Below are positions 1 to 5,200 of a DNA stretch of 5,200 nt, in pieces. Numbering within the stretch: the stretch's first letter is position 1; the number at the start of each line of letters is the position of its first letter. The stretch comes from an uncultured Lachnospiraceae bacterium. GTDB taxonomy: Bacteria > Bacillota > Clostridia > Lachnospirales > Lachnospiraceae. The position numbers were made by a program, and so were the translations under genes. The stretch is taken from positions 1 to 5,200 of the forward strand of contig CAJOQO010000075.1 of assembly GCA_905236545.1 (NCBI GenBank), read 5' to 3'. The notes beneath the pieces were generated by a model. That model made no database searches. It was not told the DNA's origin and saw nothing but the letters and a program-made list of their open reading frames with translations.

Positions 1-64
1 AACCGCTGTGCTTTTAGGAGATGCTGATCTGTTCAGTGTTTCCGCAGGAACCATATTGGCTTGA
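1..64 (+). CDS. Possible C-terminal tail of an upstream gene (partial)
   Basis: Reading from base 2, twenty sense codons run to a TGA at 62-64 (TAVLLGDADLFSVSAGTILA). The other two forward frames hit stops within the first 30 bases. The stop lies 25 bp before the next start, which fits a tightly packed operon. The peptide is too short to assign to a family. The reverse strand is also open from base 54 to the window edge, so the orientation is not certain. No function can be given. Confidence 0.35.
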   Translation, partial: TAVLLGDADLFSVSAGTILA

Positions 65-75
65 GGGTATGTGAT

Positions 76-82
76 AAAGAGG
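76..82 (+). promoter_or_regulatory. Ribosome binding site of the STAS-kinase gene
   Basis: AAAGAGG lies seven bases upstream of the ATG at 90. It fixes the start at the first residue of the STAS fold (MKYSIETVGD). Confidence 0.7.
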
Positions 83-89
83 AAAAAAC

Positions 90-1277
90 ATGAAGTATTC
101 CATAGAAACAGTTGGAGATCAGGTTACCGTAACACTGGCCGGAGAGATCACGGCGCAAAGTGTTAAAGATCTGAAAAATGAGGTTGCTGAGGCTGTCCGG
201 AAATGGCCGGACAGGGAGTGGATCCTGAAGTGCGACGATCTTCTCTATATCTCAAGTGCAGGACTTCGGTGGCTTTTGCTTTTGAAAAAACAGATCTCAA
301 AGGAGATTCGTATCATCGGTGTGCAGAGGCCGGTCATGGATATTTTTGAGCTGACGGGAGTGAACAGACTGTTTCCCATCGAGAGGGGGATGCGCAAAAT
401 ATCTGTCGAAGAATGCGATCTTGTGGGGCGCGGTGCGAACGGAGAGGTATACCGGCTGAAGGATGAAACGATCGTAAAGGTTTTTTTCCCGGGAGAAGAC
501 CTGAAAAATGTGAAGAAGGAAGCGGAGATCGCCCATGTGGTTTTCGAACTCGGTCTGCCCGTGGTGATTCCTTACGATACCGTATTGATCGAGGGCGGAT
601 GCTATGGGAATGTCTACGAGGTGCTCGGATCGAAGACGCTTTCCGAGACGATCGAGGCGGAACCGGAGAACTTTGACAGATGGATCACAGAATATGTGGA
701 TCTGTACAGGATGGTGCATGAGACAGACGGCAGCGGGAAGGCTCTGCCGTCTTCCAAGGATCTGTACCGAAGATATCTTTCCGAGTCCGCCGGCTGGTAC
801 AGCAAGGAAGAGATGGACCAGCTGCTGAGGCTTCTCGAAAGCATACCGGACCGCAATACGCTGATTCACGGGGACTACCATCCCAATAACATCATGATCA
901 GCGACGGAGAACTGATCATGATTGATCTGGGAGATTTCAGTACCGGGCATCCGGTGTTTGATTTTCTTGCCACCGCAGCTACGCAGGCCAATCTGGTGGA
1001 GCTGTCGCCGGAGTACGCCGAGGTTCATACCAGGATGAAGGCGGACCGGATCCGGAAAGGCTGGAGCATGCTGCTGGATCAGTATTTCCCGGACCGGACG
1101 CCGGAAGAGCGTGCAGAGATCGACCGGCAGATCCGCCTCTTTTCCAAGCTGAAGGTAGCGTGTGCGCCCGCGGTTGCGAAGGGAATCTCAGAGCAGCTGA
1201 TGAGAGACAGCATCAATGATGTGAAAGAGAATCTGATTCCCCGTATCGACTCCCTGATCGGCACGATAGACTGGTAA
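90..1277 (+). CDS. STAS domain - APH/choline-kinase-fold phosphotransferase fusion protein
   Basis: The protein has 395 aa with two domains and no signal peptide or membrane segment, so it is probably cytoplasmic. Residues 1-98 resemble STAS anti-sigma factor antagonists: a beta-rich start (VTVTLAGEI) and the signature YISSAGLR at 53-60. Ser56 sits where SpoIIAA-type proteins are phosphorylated, and Ser55 replaces the usual Asp. Residues 106-395 are kinase-like: a glycine-rich loop G113-R-G-A-N-G118, Lys130 in IVKVF, Glu144, the catalytic loop H260-G-D262-Y-H-P-N-N267, the metal site D279-L-G-D282, and a later HPVFD motif at 287-291. This matches PF01636-type phosphotransferases (aminoglycoside or choline kinase-like; the TIGR02172 group is similar as I remember it). 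All key ATP and Mg residues are present, so activity is expected. The substrate is unknown; it could be a small molecule or the STAS serine itself. The start is supported by AAAGAGG at 76-82, seven bases before the ATG. The family call is sound; the biological role is inference. Confidence 0.88.
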   Translation: MKYSIETVGDQVTVTLAGEITAQSVKDLKNEVAEAVRKWPDREWILKCDDLLYISSAGLRWLLLLKKQISKEIRIIGVQRPVMDIFELTGVNRLFPIERGMRKISVEECDLVGRGANGEVYRLKDETIVKVFFPGEDLKNVKKEAEIAHVVFELGLPVVIPYDTVLIEGGCYGNVYEVLGSKTLSETIEAEPENFDRWITEYVDLYRMVHETDGSGKALPSSKDLYRRYLSESAGWYSKEEMDQLLRLLESIPDRNTLIHGDYHPNNIMISDGELIMIDLGDFSTGHPVFDFLATAATQANLVELSPEYAEVHTRMKADRIRKGWSMLLDQYFPDRTPEERAEIDRQIRLFSKLKVACAPAVAKGISEQLMRDSINDVKENLIPRIDSLIGTIDW

Positions 1278-1279
1278 AT

Positions 1280-1356
1280 GGACAGGAAACCGTACCACAG
1301 ACGGACAGACGGACAGGAAACCGTACCACAGACGCGTACCACACGTACCACAGACG
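1280..1356 (+). repeat. Intergenic direct repeats with REP-like hairpins
   Basis: A 24-base unit occurs identically at 1280-1303 and 1311-1334 (period 31). It begins GGACAGGAAACCGTACC and ends ACAGACG. Its core CGTACCAC recurs at 1291, 1322, 1335 and 1344, so the last two copies are shortened. Within each full unit GGAC can pair with GT(A)CC around a loop AGGAAACC, leaving one bulged A. This is like the small imperfect palindromes of REP elements and of the GGGAC...GTCCC intergenic repeats found in some Clostridia. The array starts three bases after the stop codon of the STAS-kinase gene and ends about 15 bases before the esterase Shine-Dalgarno sequence. It fills most of the gap and would be transcribed if the genes share an mRNA. 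The repeat is seen directly; the REP relationship is inferred. Confidence 0.75.
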
Positions 1357-1386
1357 GGGAAGGAAAAGGAAAGGAGACAGACTGGC

Positions 1387-2229
1387 ATGGCATTGCTGAC
1401 ATTGAATTTTGAGAGCGAATACCTGAACCAGGCGCAGAGCCTTACCGTGATTCTGCCGGATAAACCGGAGGGAAAGACAGCGGAAGAATTCTATGGAAAC
1501 CATCAGAAATATAAAGTGCTCTGGCTGCTGCACGGTACCTACGGCGCCGGGAATGAGTGGATCCGCCGGACGAATGTGGAGCTTTACGCGAGCCGGAGAA
1601 ACATGATCGTGGTCATGCCGGACGCGCTGAATTCGGACTATGTTTCCTGGCCTGATTTCGCCATGGGCTACGACTTCCCGGGTTATTTTATCAGGGAGCT
1701 GATGCCATTGATTTACAACTGGCTGCCCGCATCGGATAAGCGGGAGGATAACTTTATCGCAGGCCTTTCCATGGGCGGGCAGGGCGCGACACAGCTGGGC
1801 TTTTTCTATCCGGAGCATTTCGCGCGGATCGGCGCATTTTCCTATCCTCTGATCAACTATCATGTCCACCCGGATGGAAAGGTGTTTGGCGAGGGGTACC
1901 CGCAGTATGAGGAAAGGTTCCTGCGCCAGGTGGCAAACCAGGGAGGCATGGAAGCGTTCATGAGATCCCCCTATAACACATGGGACAGATTCTTTGAGAA
2001 CCCTGATCCTCTGTCCCTGCCGCCGATTCATTTCTTTATCGGCAGGGAAGACTTCTTCTGGCCGGTACACTGTGAGATGAAGGAAGAACTCAGAAAACGC
2101 GGAAGAGAGGATGTCCTGATCACAGAGTACGAAGGCCTGCATCATGAGTGGAGGGTCTGGGATCGTGCCGTGCGCGAGTTCATCGACGAGTGTGATTCCG
2201 AAACAAACGGAGCGGGAATGCGTTATTAA
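1387..2229 (+). CDS. Esterase D / tributyrin esterase-type alpha/beta hydrolase
   Basis: The protein has 280 aa, the usual length for the PF00756 (esterase D / antigen 85 / feruloyl-esterase-like) superfamily. The oxyanion-hole strand reads VLWLLHGTYG (44-53), followed by W-I-R-R-T-N-V-E, as in EstA tributyrin esterases of lactic-acid bacteria. The nucleophile elbow is G126-L-S128-M-G. The likely acid is Asp222 in GREDFFW, and the likely base is His253 in HHEWRVWD. The triad is therefore complete. There is no signal peptide or membrane segment, so a cytoplasmic carboxylesterase acting on short acyl esters is expected; S-formylglutathione-hydrolase-like or sugar-ester activities are alternatives. 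The start is set by AAGGAG at 1371-1376, ten bases before the ATG. It lies 109 bp after the STAS-kinase gene, has no clear promoter of its own in the gap, and is followed by two hairpins. Confidence 0.9.
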   Translation: MALLTLNFESEYLNQAQSLTVILPDKPEGKTAEEFYGNHQKYKVLWLLHGTYGAGNEWIRRTNVELYASRRNMIVVMPDALNSDYVSWPDFAMGYDFPGYFIRELMPLIYNWLPASDKREDNFIAGLSMGGQGATQLGFFYPEHFARIGAFSYPLINYHVHPDGKVFGEGYPQYEERFLRQVANQGGMEAFMRSPYNTWDRFFENPDPLSLPPIHFFIGREDFFWPVHCEMKEELRKRGREDVLITEYEGLHHEWRVWDRAVREFIDECDSETNGAGMRY

Positions 2230-2253
2230 CAGACGGAAGGATGCCTTGTCTGT
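2229..2253 (+). other. Hairpin overlapping the esterase stop codon
   Basis: ACAGAC (2229-2234) pairs with GTCTGT (2248-2253). After a two-base GG bulge, AAGG (2237-2240) pairs with CCTT (2244-2247) around an ATG triloop. This gives ten base pairs starting at the last base of the TAA. It has no T-tract of its own, so it is more likely an mRNA 3'-end or stability structure working with the next hairpin than a terminator. Confidence 0.45.
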
Positions 2254-2256
2254 AAT

Positions 2257-2320
2257 GATTCAGCACCCCCTGGAAGTGTTCTGAGCAATGGGGGTTCTGA
2301 ATCGTAACCTTTGTTTTTCA
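2257..2320 (+). terminator. Probable intrinsic terminator after the esterase gene
   Basis: GATTCAGCACCCCC (2257-2270) pairs with GGGGGTTCTGAATC (2290-2303), giving 13 of 14 pairs with one C/T mismatch. The loop is 19 nt and can partly pair within itself. Downstream is CCTTTGTTTTTC (2309-2320), a T-rich run beginning a few bases after the stem. The long loop and the gap before the T-run make it a weaker terminator than the ideal. Since the T-run abuts the Shine-Dalgarno sequence of the EAL gene, it may instead attenuate read-through into that gene. Confidence 0.55.
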
Positions 2321-2327
2321 GGGAGGG
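2321..2327 (+). promoter_or_regulatory. Ribosome binding site that decides the EAL gene start
   Basis: GGGAGGG lies seven bases before the ATG at 2335. An in-frame TTG at 2311 lies upstream of this site and has no Shine-Dalgarno sequence of its own, so it is rejected as the start. Confidence 0.8.
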
Positions 2328-2334
2328 TTCGCAT

Positions 2335-4008
2335 ATGAGTCGCATAGAGGAAGCCTGTCTTCTGAAGCACTTTCAGGAAGCGGTGGAGAAGGGATTCATA
2401 CGACCATATTTTCAACCCATTTTCCGGTCTGTGACCGGAAACATGATCGGCGCGGAGGCTCTGGCCAGATGGTTTGACCCGGAGAAGGGGATGCTTTCAC
2501 CGGCTGATTTTATTCCGGTCCTGGAAAGAGCAGGCCTGATCTATGACCTGGATATGGAGATATTGAGGCAGACCTGTGCCTTTTACCGGAGCCTTCAGAG
2601 CCGCGGAATCCTGCTGAACCTGTTTTCCGTGAATCTTTCCAGGGAGGATTTCCGTCATGACGATCTCTTCGAAAAAGTGACGTCCATCCTTGATCAGTAC
2701 GGCGTTCCGCGCGAAGCGATCAGACTGGAAATAACAGAGAGCCTCATGCTGGAAGATACCGAAACCTTCCAGAGGGTTTTCCGCAGGTTCCATGATGCCG
2801 GTTTTTCCATATGGCTGGACGACTTCGGCAGCGGGTATTCCTCTCTGAATGTGCTGCAGAACTACGAATTTGATGTCATGAAATTTGACATGCTCTTCCT
2901 GCGGGACGATTCTCCCCGCGGCAGGCAGCTTCTGATCTCTCTGATCAGCATGGCGAAAACCCTGGGGATCCATACTTTAACAGAGGGGATCGAAACGGAA
3001 GAACAGAGGGAATTCCTGATTTCGGCAGGCTGTGAAGCGCAGCAGGGCTTTTATTATTCGAAGCCGGTTCCGGAGGAAGAGATGGCAGCGCTTTGTGAGA
3101 AGCAGAATGTGGAAACACCGGAAGACAGGGGGTACTGGGGAGAGATCGGACTGTTCAATTTTACGAGCCCGAATCCGCTTCACGAGTATGTAAAATGGAA
3201 AACAGCCGGGCCGGAGAACGGGATCGGGTACGGGTACAGGCAGTCAGACAGCTCGATTGCCCTGGTTGAGTGCAGCATGGAGCGGTTCCGGTATGTGTAT
3301 GCGTCCGATGAATACAAAAAAAGGATCCGGGAGCTTGGATTTGACGGCGTAGGCGGGCTGGAGGGAGCGCTTTCCAACCAGCGAAGCCATATGTTCCTGA
3401 TGATAAGAAAGCTGGTGCTGGATGCCCTTGAGCAGAAATCTGTGCAGACCTTTGAGTATGTATATAAAGACGTCTATTTCAGGCTCAGCGTACTGCTTCT
3501 TGCCCGGAAAGAGGGATGGGCGATGGTGGCGATGCGCCTGAATACCTTTGATTCGGAGCGTGAGGTGAAGACAGCACAGGAGATGCTGAATTACAGCAGC
3601 GCCCTGCTTTCCACCTATGAGCTTGTCGTACTGTTTTATCTGGACAGCAATATCGTGAAACGAATCTATACTGCCAATAAGATGCCGGTATATGACCATG
3701 AAGAAACGATTGAGGAGAGTCTCAGAAAATTCTGCGAAGCAGAGGTTGAACCGGTCGATCAGGCAAGGTACCTGAGATTTATGGATCTGAAAACGATGAT
3801 GGAACGTGTTGATGCGAGTCCGAAAAAGTTTATCCAGAGCATATTCCGGATGCGGTGGATCCATACCGGGAGCAGCTGGTATACGGCCCGTATCACGCAG
3901 ATACCGACATTCACCGAGAAGGTGCATATGCTGACCATCCAGAATATCCAGGGGAATGTAAGCCAGTGGCTGGACACGGTTGTAATGGAGCATCCTGAGC
4001 TGGTCTGA
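2335..4008 (+). CDS. EAL-domain cyclic-di-GMP phosphodiesterase with C-terminal PAS-like sensor regions
   Basis: The protein has 557 aa counted from ATG 2335. Residues 10-255 are a complete EAL domain: YFQPI (25-29), E41-A-L, N100 in SVNLS, E132 in LEITES, D162-D163 in DDFGSGYSSL, K183 in MKFD, E217 in TEGIE, and Q237 in QQGFYYSKP. All metal-binding and catalytic positions known from EAL phosphodiesterases are present, so hydrolysis of c-di-GMP to pGpG is predicted. No GGDEF domain or membrane segment is seen. About 285-405 resembles a PAS domain (residues around RYVYASDEYKKRIRELGFD). About 425-545 resembles a second, divergent PAS-like module of the kind attached to GGDEF/EAL proteins in Clostridia (FYLDSN..., VEPVDQARYLRFMDL, WYTARI). 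The C-terminal parts probably tune the enzyme in response to an unknown signal. The EAL call is firm; the PAS assignments are inferred from pattern. Confidence 0.93.
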   Translation: MSRIEEACLLKHFQEAVEKGFIRPYFQPIFRSVTGNMIGAEALARWFDPEKGMLSPADFIPVLERAGLIYDLDMEILRQTCAFYRSLQSRGILLNLFSVNLSREDFRHDDLFEKVTSILDQYGVPREAIRLEITESLMLEDTETFQRVFRRFHDAGFSIWLDDFGSGYSSLNVLQNYEFDVMKFDMLFLRDDSPRGRQLLISLISMAKTLGIHTLTEGIETEEQREFLISAGCEAQQGFYYSKPVPEEEMAALCEKQNVETPEDRGYWGEIGLFNFTSPNPLHEYVKWKTAGPENGIGYGYRQSDSSIALVECSMERFRYVYASDEYKKRIRELGFDGVGGLEGALSNQRSHMFLMIRKLVLDALEQKSVQTFEYVYKDVYFRLSVLLLARKEGWAMVAMRLNTFDSEREVKTAQEMLNYSSALLSTYELVVLFYLDSNIVKRIYTANKMPVYDHEETIEESLRKFCEAEVEPVDQARYLRFMDLKTMMERVDASPKKFIQSIFRMRWIHTGSSWYTARITQIPTFTEKVHMLTIQNIQGNVSQWLDTVVMEHPELV

Positions 4009-4108
4009 AAACCATGATCTGAAATCTGCGGTTTTGCGCTTCCTTCCCGACAGGTCTTATCAACCGAAAAACAGAATAAATCAGCGTTTCCCTAAGATAA
4101 AATCTGAC

Positions 4109-4145
4109 GCCTCTGGGCCATTTGGTTCAGGGGCATCTTCATTTT
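4109..4145 (+). terminator. Candidate intrinsic terminator after the EAL gene
   Basis: GCCTCTGGGCCA (4109-4120) folds on TGGTTCAGGGGC (4123-4134). It has up to twelve pairs, three of them G-U, and a loop of about four bases once the closing A-T opens. The T-rich ATCTTCATTTTCT follows. The G-U pairs would become A-C mismatches on the other strand, so the structure is meant for + strand RNA. It lies 100 bases after the EAL stop and five bases before a strong promoter, as expected at a transcription-unit boundary. The T-run is interrupted, which lowers confidence. Confidence 0.5.
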
Positions 4146-4149
4146 CTGC

Positions 4150-4177
4150 TTGATTTCTGGTGATCGGGGAATATAAT
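4150..4177 (+). promoter_or_regulatory. Near-consensus sigma-A promoter
   Basis: A -35 box TTGATT (4150-4155) and a perfect -10 box TATAAT (4172-4177) are separated by 16 bases. Transcription should begin near 4183-4185, about 150 nt before the small membrane ORF at 4336. It lies in the AT-richer gap directly after the candidate terminator of the EAL gene. It is the only clear promoter I see in the window. Confidence 0.7.
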
Positions 4178-4183
4178 GGTAAC

Positions 4184-4335
4184 GGAAGTTAGCAATATCT
4201 AACATTTTGGTTTCTCTGGTTCTGCGGATGACTACAGTTCCACGAAATCGAAAAGAATACGGAGCTGTAGAAGTTAATGTGATACAGATCCTGAGGATCT
4301 GTGATCGCGGAGGGAGATCACGGGGGGAGCGGAAC
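4184..4335 (+). promoter_or_regulatory. Structured 5' leader with several inverted repeats
   Basis: This stretch of about 150 nt between the promoter and the small ORF holds four inverted repeats in the same orientation. They are: GTTAG/CTAAC (4188-4192, 4199-4203); CTACAGTTCC/GGAGCTGTAG (4232-4241, 4261-4270, ten pairs with one G-U); ACAGATCC-TGA-GGATCTGT (4284-4302, a perfect 8-bp stem); and GTGATC/GATCAC (4301-4306, 4316-4321). The last two share bases 4301-4302. The last can be extended through TCT (4298-4300) onto GGG (4322-4324), so the two structures compete and the extended form covers part of the Shine-Dalgarno sequence. I do not recognise a known riboswitch class. The perfect palindrome could equally be a repressor operator. 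The repeats are seen directly; a regulatory function is inferred. Confidence 0.4.
4322..4329 (+). promoter_or_regulatory. Ribosome binding site of the 31-codon ORF
   Basis: GGGGGGAG ends six bases before the ATG at 4336. This supports real translation initiation there, as opposed to an in-frame ATG at 4207 that has no comparable site and lies inside the structured leader. Confidence 0.6.
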
Positions 4336-4431
4336 ATGAAAAAGAATCCCTACAGCACCGCTGCGGCGGTCATCATACTGGTACTTGCACTTCTGTCCGC
4401 AATCGGTGTTCAGACGTTTCTGAGGCCTTGA
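4336..4431 (+). CDS. Short membrane ORF, probably the truncated N-terminus of a membrane protein
   Basis: The ORF has 31 codons: MKKNPYS, then one hydrophobic helix (about 8-27, AAAVIILVLALLSAIGVQTF), then LRP and a TGA at 4429-4431. It has a good Shine-Dalgarno sequence, a promoter and a leader, so the start looks genuine. The pattern of a basic N-terminus, a hydrophobic helix and 'GVQTFL.P' reminds me of the first helix of DUF4418-type membrane proteins, which are four-helix proteins of over 100 aa; this is a memory-based guess. If it is right, the ORF is the stump of a longer gene cut off by the deletion that brought in the ATPase fragment, whose homology starts at 4424, before this ORF ends. 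It could also be a real small membrane protein. Confidence 0.5.
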   Translation: MKKNPYSTAAAVIILVLALLSAIGVQTFLRP

Positions 4432-4441
4432 TCATAGTGAG

Positions 4442-5200
4442 ATGCACAGCGAGGTGGAGTATGTCGTCGCACATGGAATTGCTACGGAGATTGATCACAA
4501 ACGCGCTGTCATAGGAAGCTGGCATTTTGTCTTCGAGGATGAAGGCGTGCAGATCCTTCCTGAGGACAGGGAACGCTTTGACGCACTGTCGCAGTCTGTT
4601 TCCTGGCTGTATCTGGGGATCGGCGGGATCCTGTGCGCGGCAATCGGAATCTCTGATCCATTGAGACCCGAAGCCAGAGGCGCAGTGGAAGCGCTGCACC
4701 GGGAAGGAATCGGGAAAGCGGTCATGCTGACGGGGGACAACCGGAAGATCGCGGAGGTGATCGCCGGAGAACTCGGGATTGATGATTTCAGGGCCGAGGT
4801 GCTGCCGGAAGACAAGGCCGCCTATATCAATGCAGAGCATGAAGCCGGAAGGATAGTGATGATGATCGGGGACGGAATCAATGACACGCCGGCGCTGTCG
4901 CTTTCAGACGTGGGAGTTGCCGTCGGCAGTGGGGCCGTCATAGCAAGGGAAGTGGCGGATGTCACCATAGCGGCGGAGAACCTCTATGAGCTTGTGTGGC
5001 TGAAGCGCCTAAGCGATGCCCTGATGCGCCGCATCAACCGGAATTACCGTTTTGTCATGGGATTCAACGGGGCGTTGATCGTGCTGGGCGCATTTGGAAT
5101 CCTTCCGCCAGCGACAAGCGCGCTTTTGCACAATACATCAACCATCCTGCTGAGCATGGACTGTCTCACAGGGTTATTAGAGGAAGAAAGGAAGGAATCA
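4442..5200 (+). CDS. N-terminally truncated heavy-metal P1B-type ATPase (C-terminal fragment; runs off window)
   Basis: The frame is open for 253 codons from ATG 4442 to the window end. Recognisable homology begins earlier in the same frame at 4424 (GLDHSEMH), right after an in-frame TGA at 4421-4423. The fragment covers the later part of the nucleotide-binding domain (EVEYVVAHGI, then VIGSWHFVFED), the C-terminal half of the P domain with TGDN (97-100) and the Mg-binding hinge GDGINDTPAL (143-152), and the last two membrane helices (about 202-220 and 223-246, with PPATSALLHNTST). The N-terminal metal-binding region, the first six helices with the CPx-type motif, the DKTGT phosphorylation site and the HP motif are all missing, so it cannot pump metal ions. 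It is most likely a broken gene. ATG 4442 is the first Met and has only a weak ribosome site; it sits ten bases after the stop of the small ORF, so coupled translation is possible. In relatives the protein ends close to SMDCLTGLL, so the true stop should lie just beyond the window. Confidence 0.85.
   Translation, partial: MHSEVEYVVAHGIATEIDHKRAVIGSWHFVFEDEGVQILPEDRERFDALSQSVSWLYLGIGGILCAAIGISDPLRPEARGAVEALHREGIGKAVMLTGDNRKIAEVIAGELGIDDFRAEVLPEDKAAYINAEHEAGRIVMMIGDGINDTPALSLSDVGVAVGSGAVIAREVADVTIAAENLYELVWLKRLSDALMRRINRNYRFVMGFNGALIVLGAFGILPPATSALLHNTSTILLSMDCLTGLLEEERKES

Noticed and set aside
1..54. Reverse-strand start at 54 reading out of the window (MVPAETLNRS...)
   Set aside because: It has no ribosome site and no known motif. 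The forward frame ending at 64 fits the direction and spacing of the neighbours better, though neither is proven.
1280..1356. Repeats considered as a CRISPR array
   Set aside because: The gap between the two full repeats is only seven bases, the later copies are truncated, and no cas gene is near.
1213..2145. Long reverse-strand open frame (310 codons) opposite the esterase
   Set aside because: It overlaps a gene with a full catalytic triad, shows no recognisable domain, has no good ribosome site, and its low-complexity His/Arg/Leu-rich peptide is typical of an antisense shadow.
3244..3993. Long reverse-strand open frame opposite the C-terminal part of the EAL gene
   Set aside because: It lies wholly within a well-supported coding region and shows no family motif. 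It is taken as a shadow.
4008..4035. AAAACC/GGTTTT inverted repeat just after the EAL stop, as a terminator
   Set aside because: There are only six pairs, four of them A-T, with a 16-base loop and no T-run after GGTTTT beyond the stem itself. The hairpin at 4109-4134 is a better candidate.
4092..4337. Reverse-strand open frame of 81 codons in the gap before the small membrane ORF, looked at as a possible transposase remnant
   Set aside because: No transposase motif can be recognised. The same bases hold a + strand terminator-like hairpin whose G-U pairs only work in + strand RNA, a strong + strand promoter and a + strand ribosome site.
4429..4437. TGA at 4429 considered as a selenocysteine or read-through codon
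   Set aside because: Read-through gains one codon (TCA) before TAG, and the downstream homology is in another frame.

Overview
This 5.2 kb window looks like chromosomal DNA of a gut-type Clostridia bacterium (Lachnospiraceae or Oscillospiraceae-like). This is inferred from the moderate GC content with GGAGG-type ribosome binding sites, a STAS-kinase fusion, an EAL protein with divergent PAS-like sensory modules, and a heavy-metal P-type ATPase whose sequence has the style typical of Clostridia. No species can be named. Every gene reads on the + strand.

Layout. Positions 1-64 hold the possible tail of an upstream gene. A 395-aa protein follows (90-1277), fusing an anti-sigma-antagonist-like STAS domain to a small-molecule or protein kinase of the APH/choline-kinase fold. 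The 109-bp gap after it carries imperfect direct repeats with REP-like hairpins. Next come a 280-aa esterase-D-type alpha/beta hydrolase (1387-2229) and two successive hairpins, the second a plausible terminator. A 557-aa cyclic-di-GMP phosphodiesterase follows (2335-4008), with an N-terminal EAL domain and two PAS-like regions behind it.

The 327 bp after the EAL gene are organised. They contain a likely intrinsic terminator (4109-4134), a near-consensus sigma-A promoter (4150-4177), and a leader of about 150 nt with several inverted repeats. The leader ends at a good Shine-Dalgarno sequence and a 31-codon ORF for a single membrane segment. That ORF stops exactly where homology to the C-terminal part of a P1B heavy-metal ATPase begins, and the ATPase lacks its membrane front half, its DKTGT phosphorylation motif and its HP motif. 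The simplest reading is a deletion (or an assembly misjoin) that fused the start of one transcription unit to the end of another at about 4421-4428.

How the genes fit together. The STAS-kinase and EAL proteins are both signalling proteins of the cytoplasm, and the esterase between them is probably a housekeeping or detoxifying enzyme. Nothing visible proves that the three form one pathway. Their order and short gaps allow co-transcription of the first two, while the hairpin after the esterase suggests the EAL gene is at least partly separate. I do not see a convincing new defence or mobile system. The points most worth following up are the structured leader, the truncation junction, the repeat cluster and the STAS-kinase architecture.
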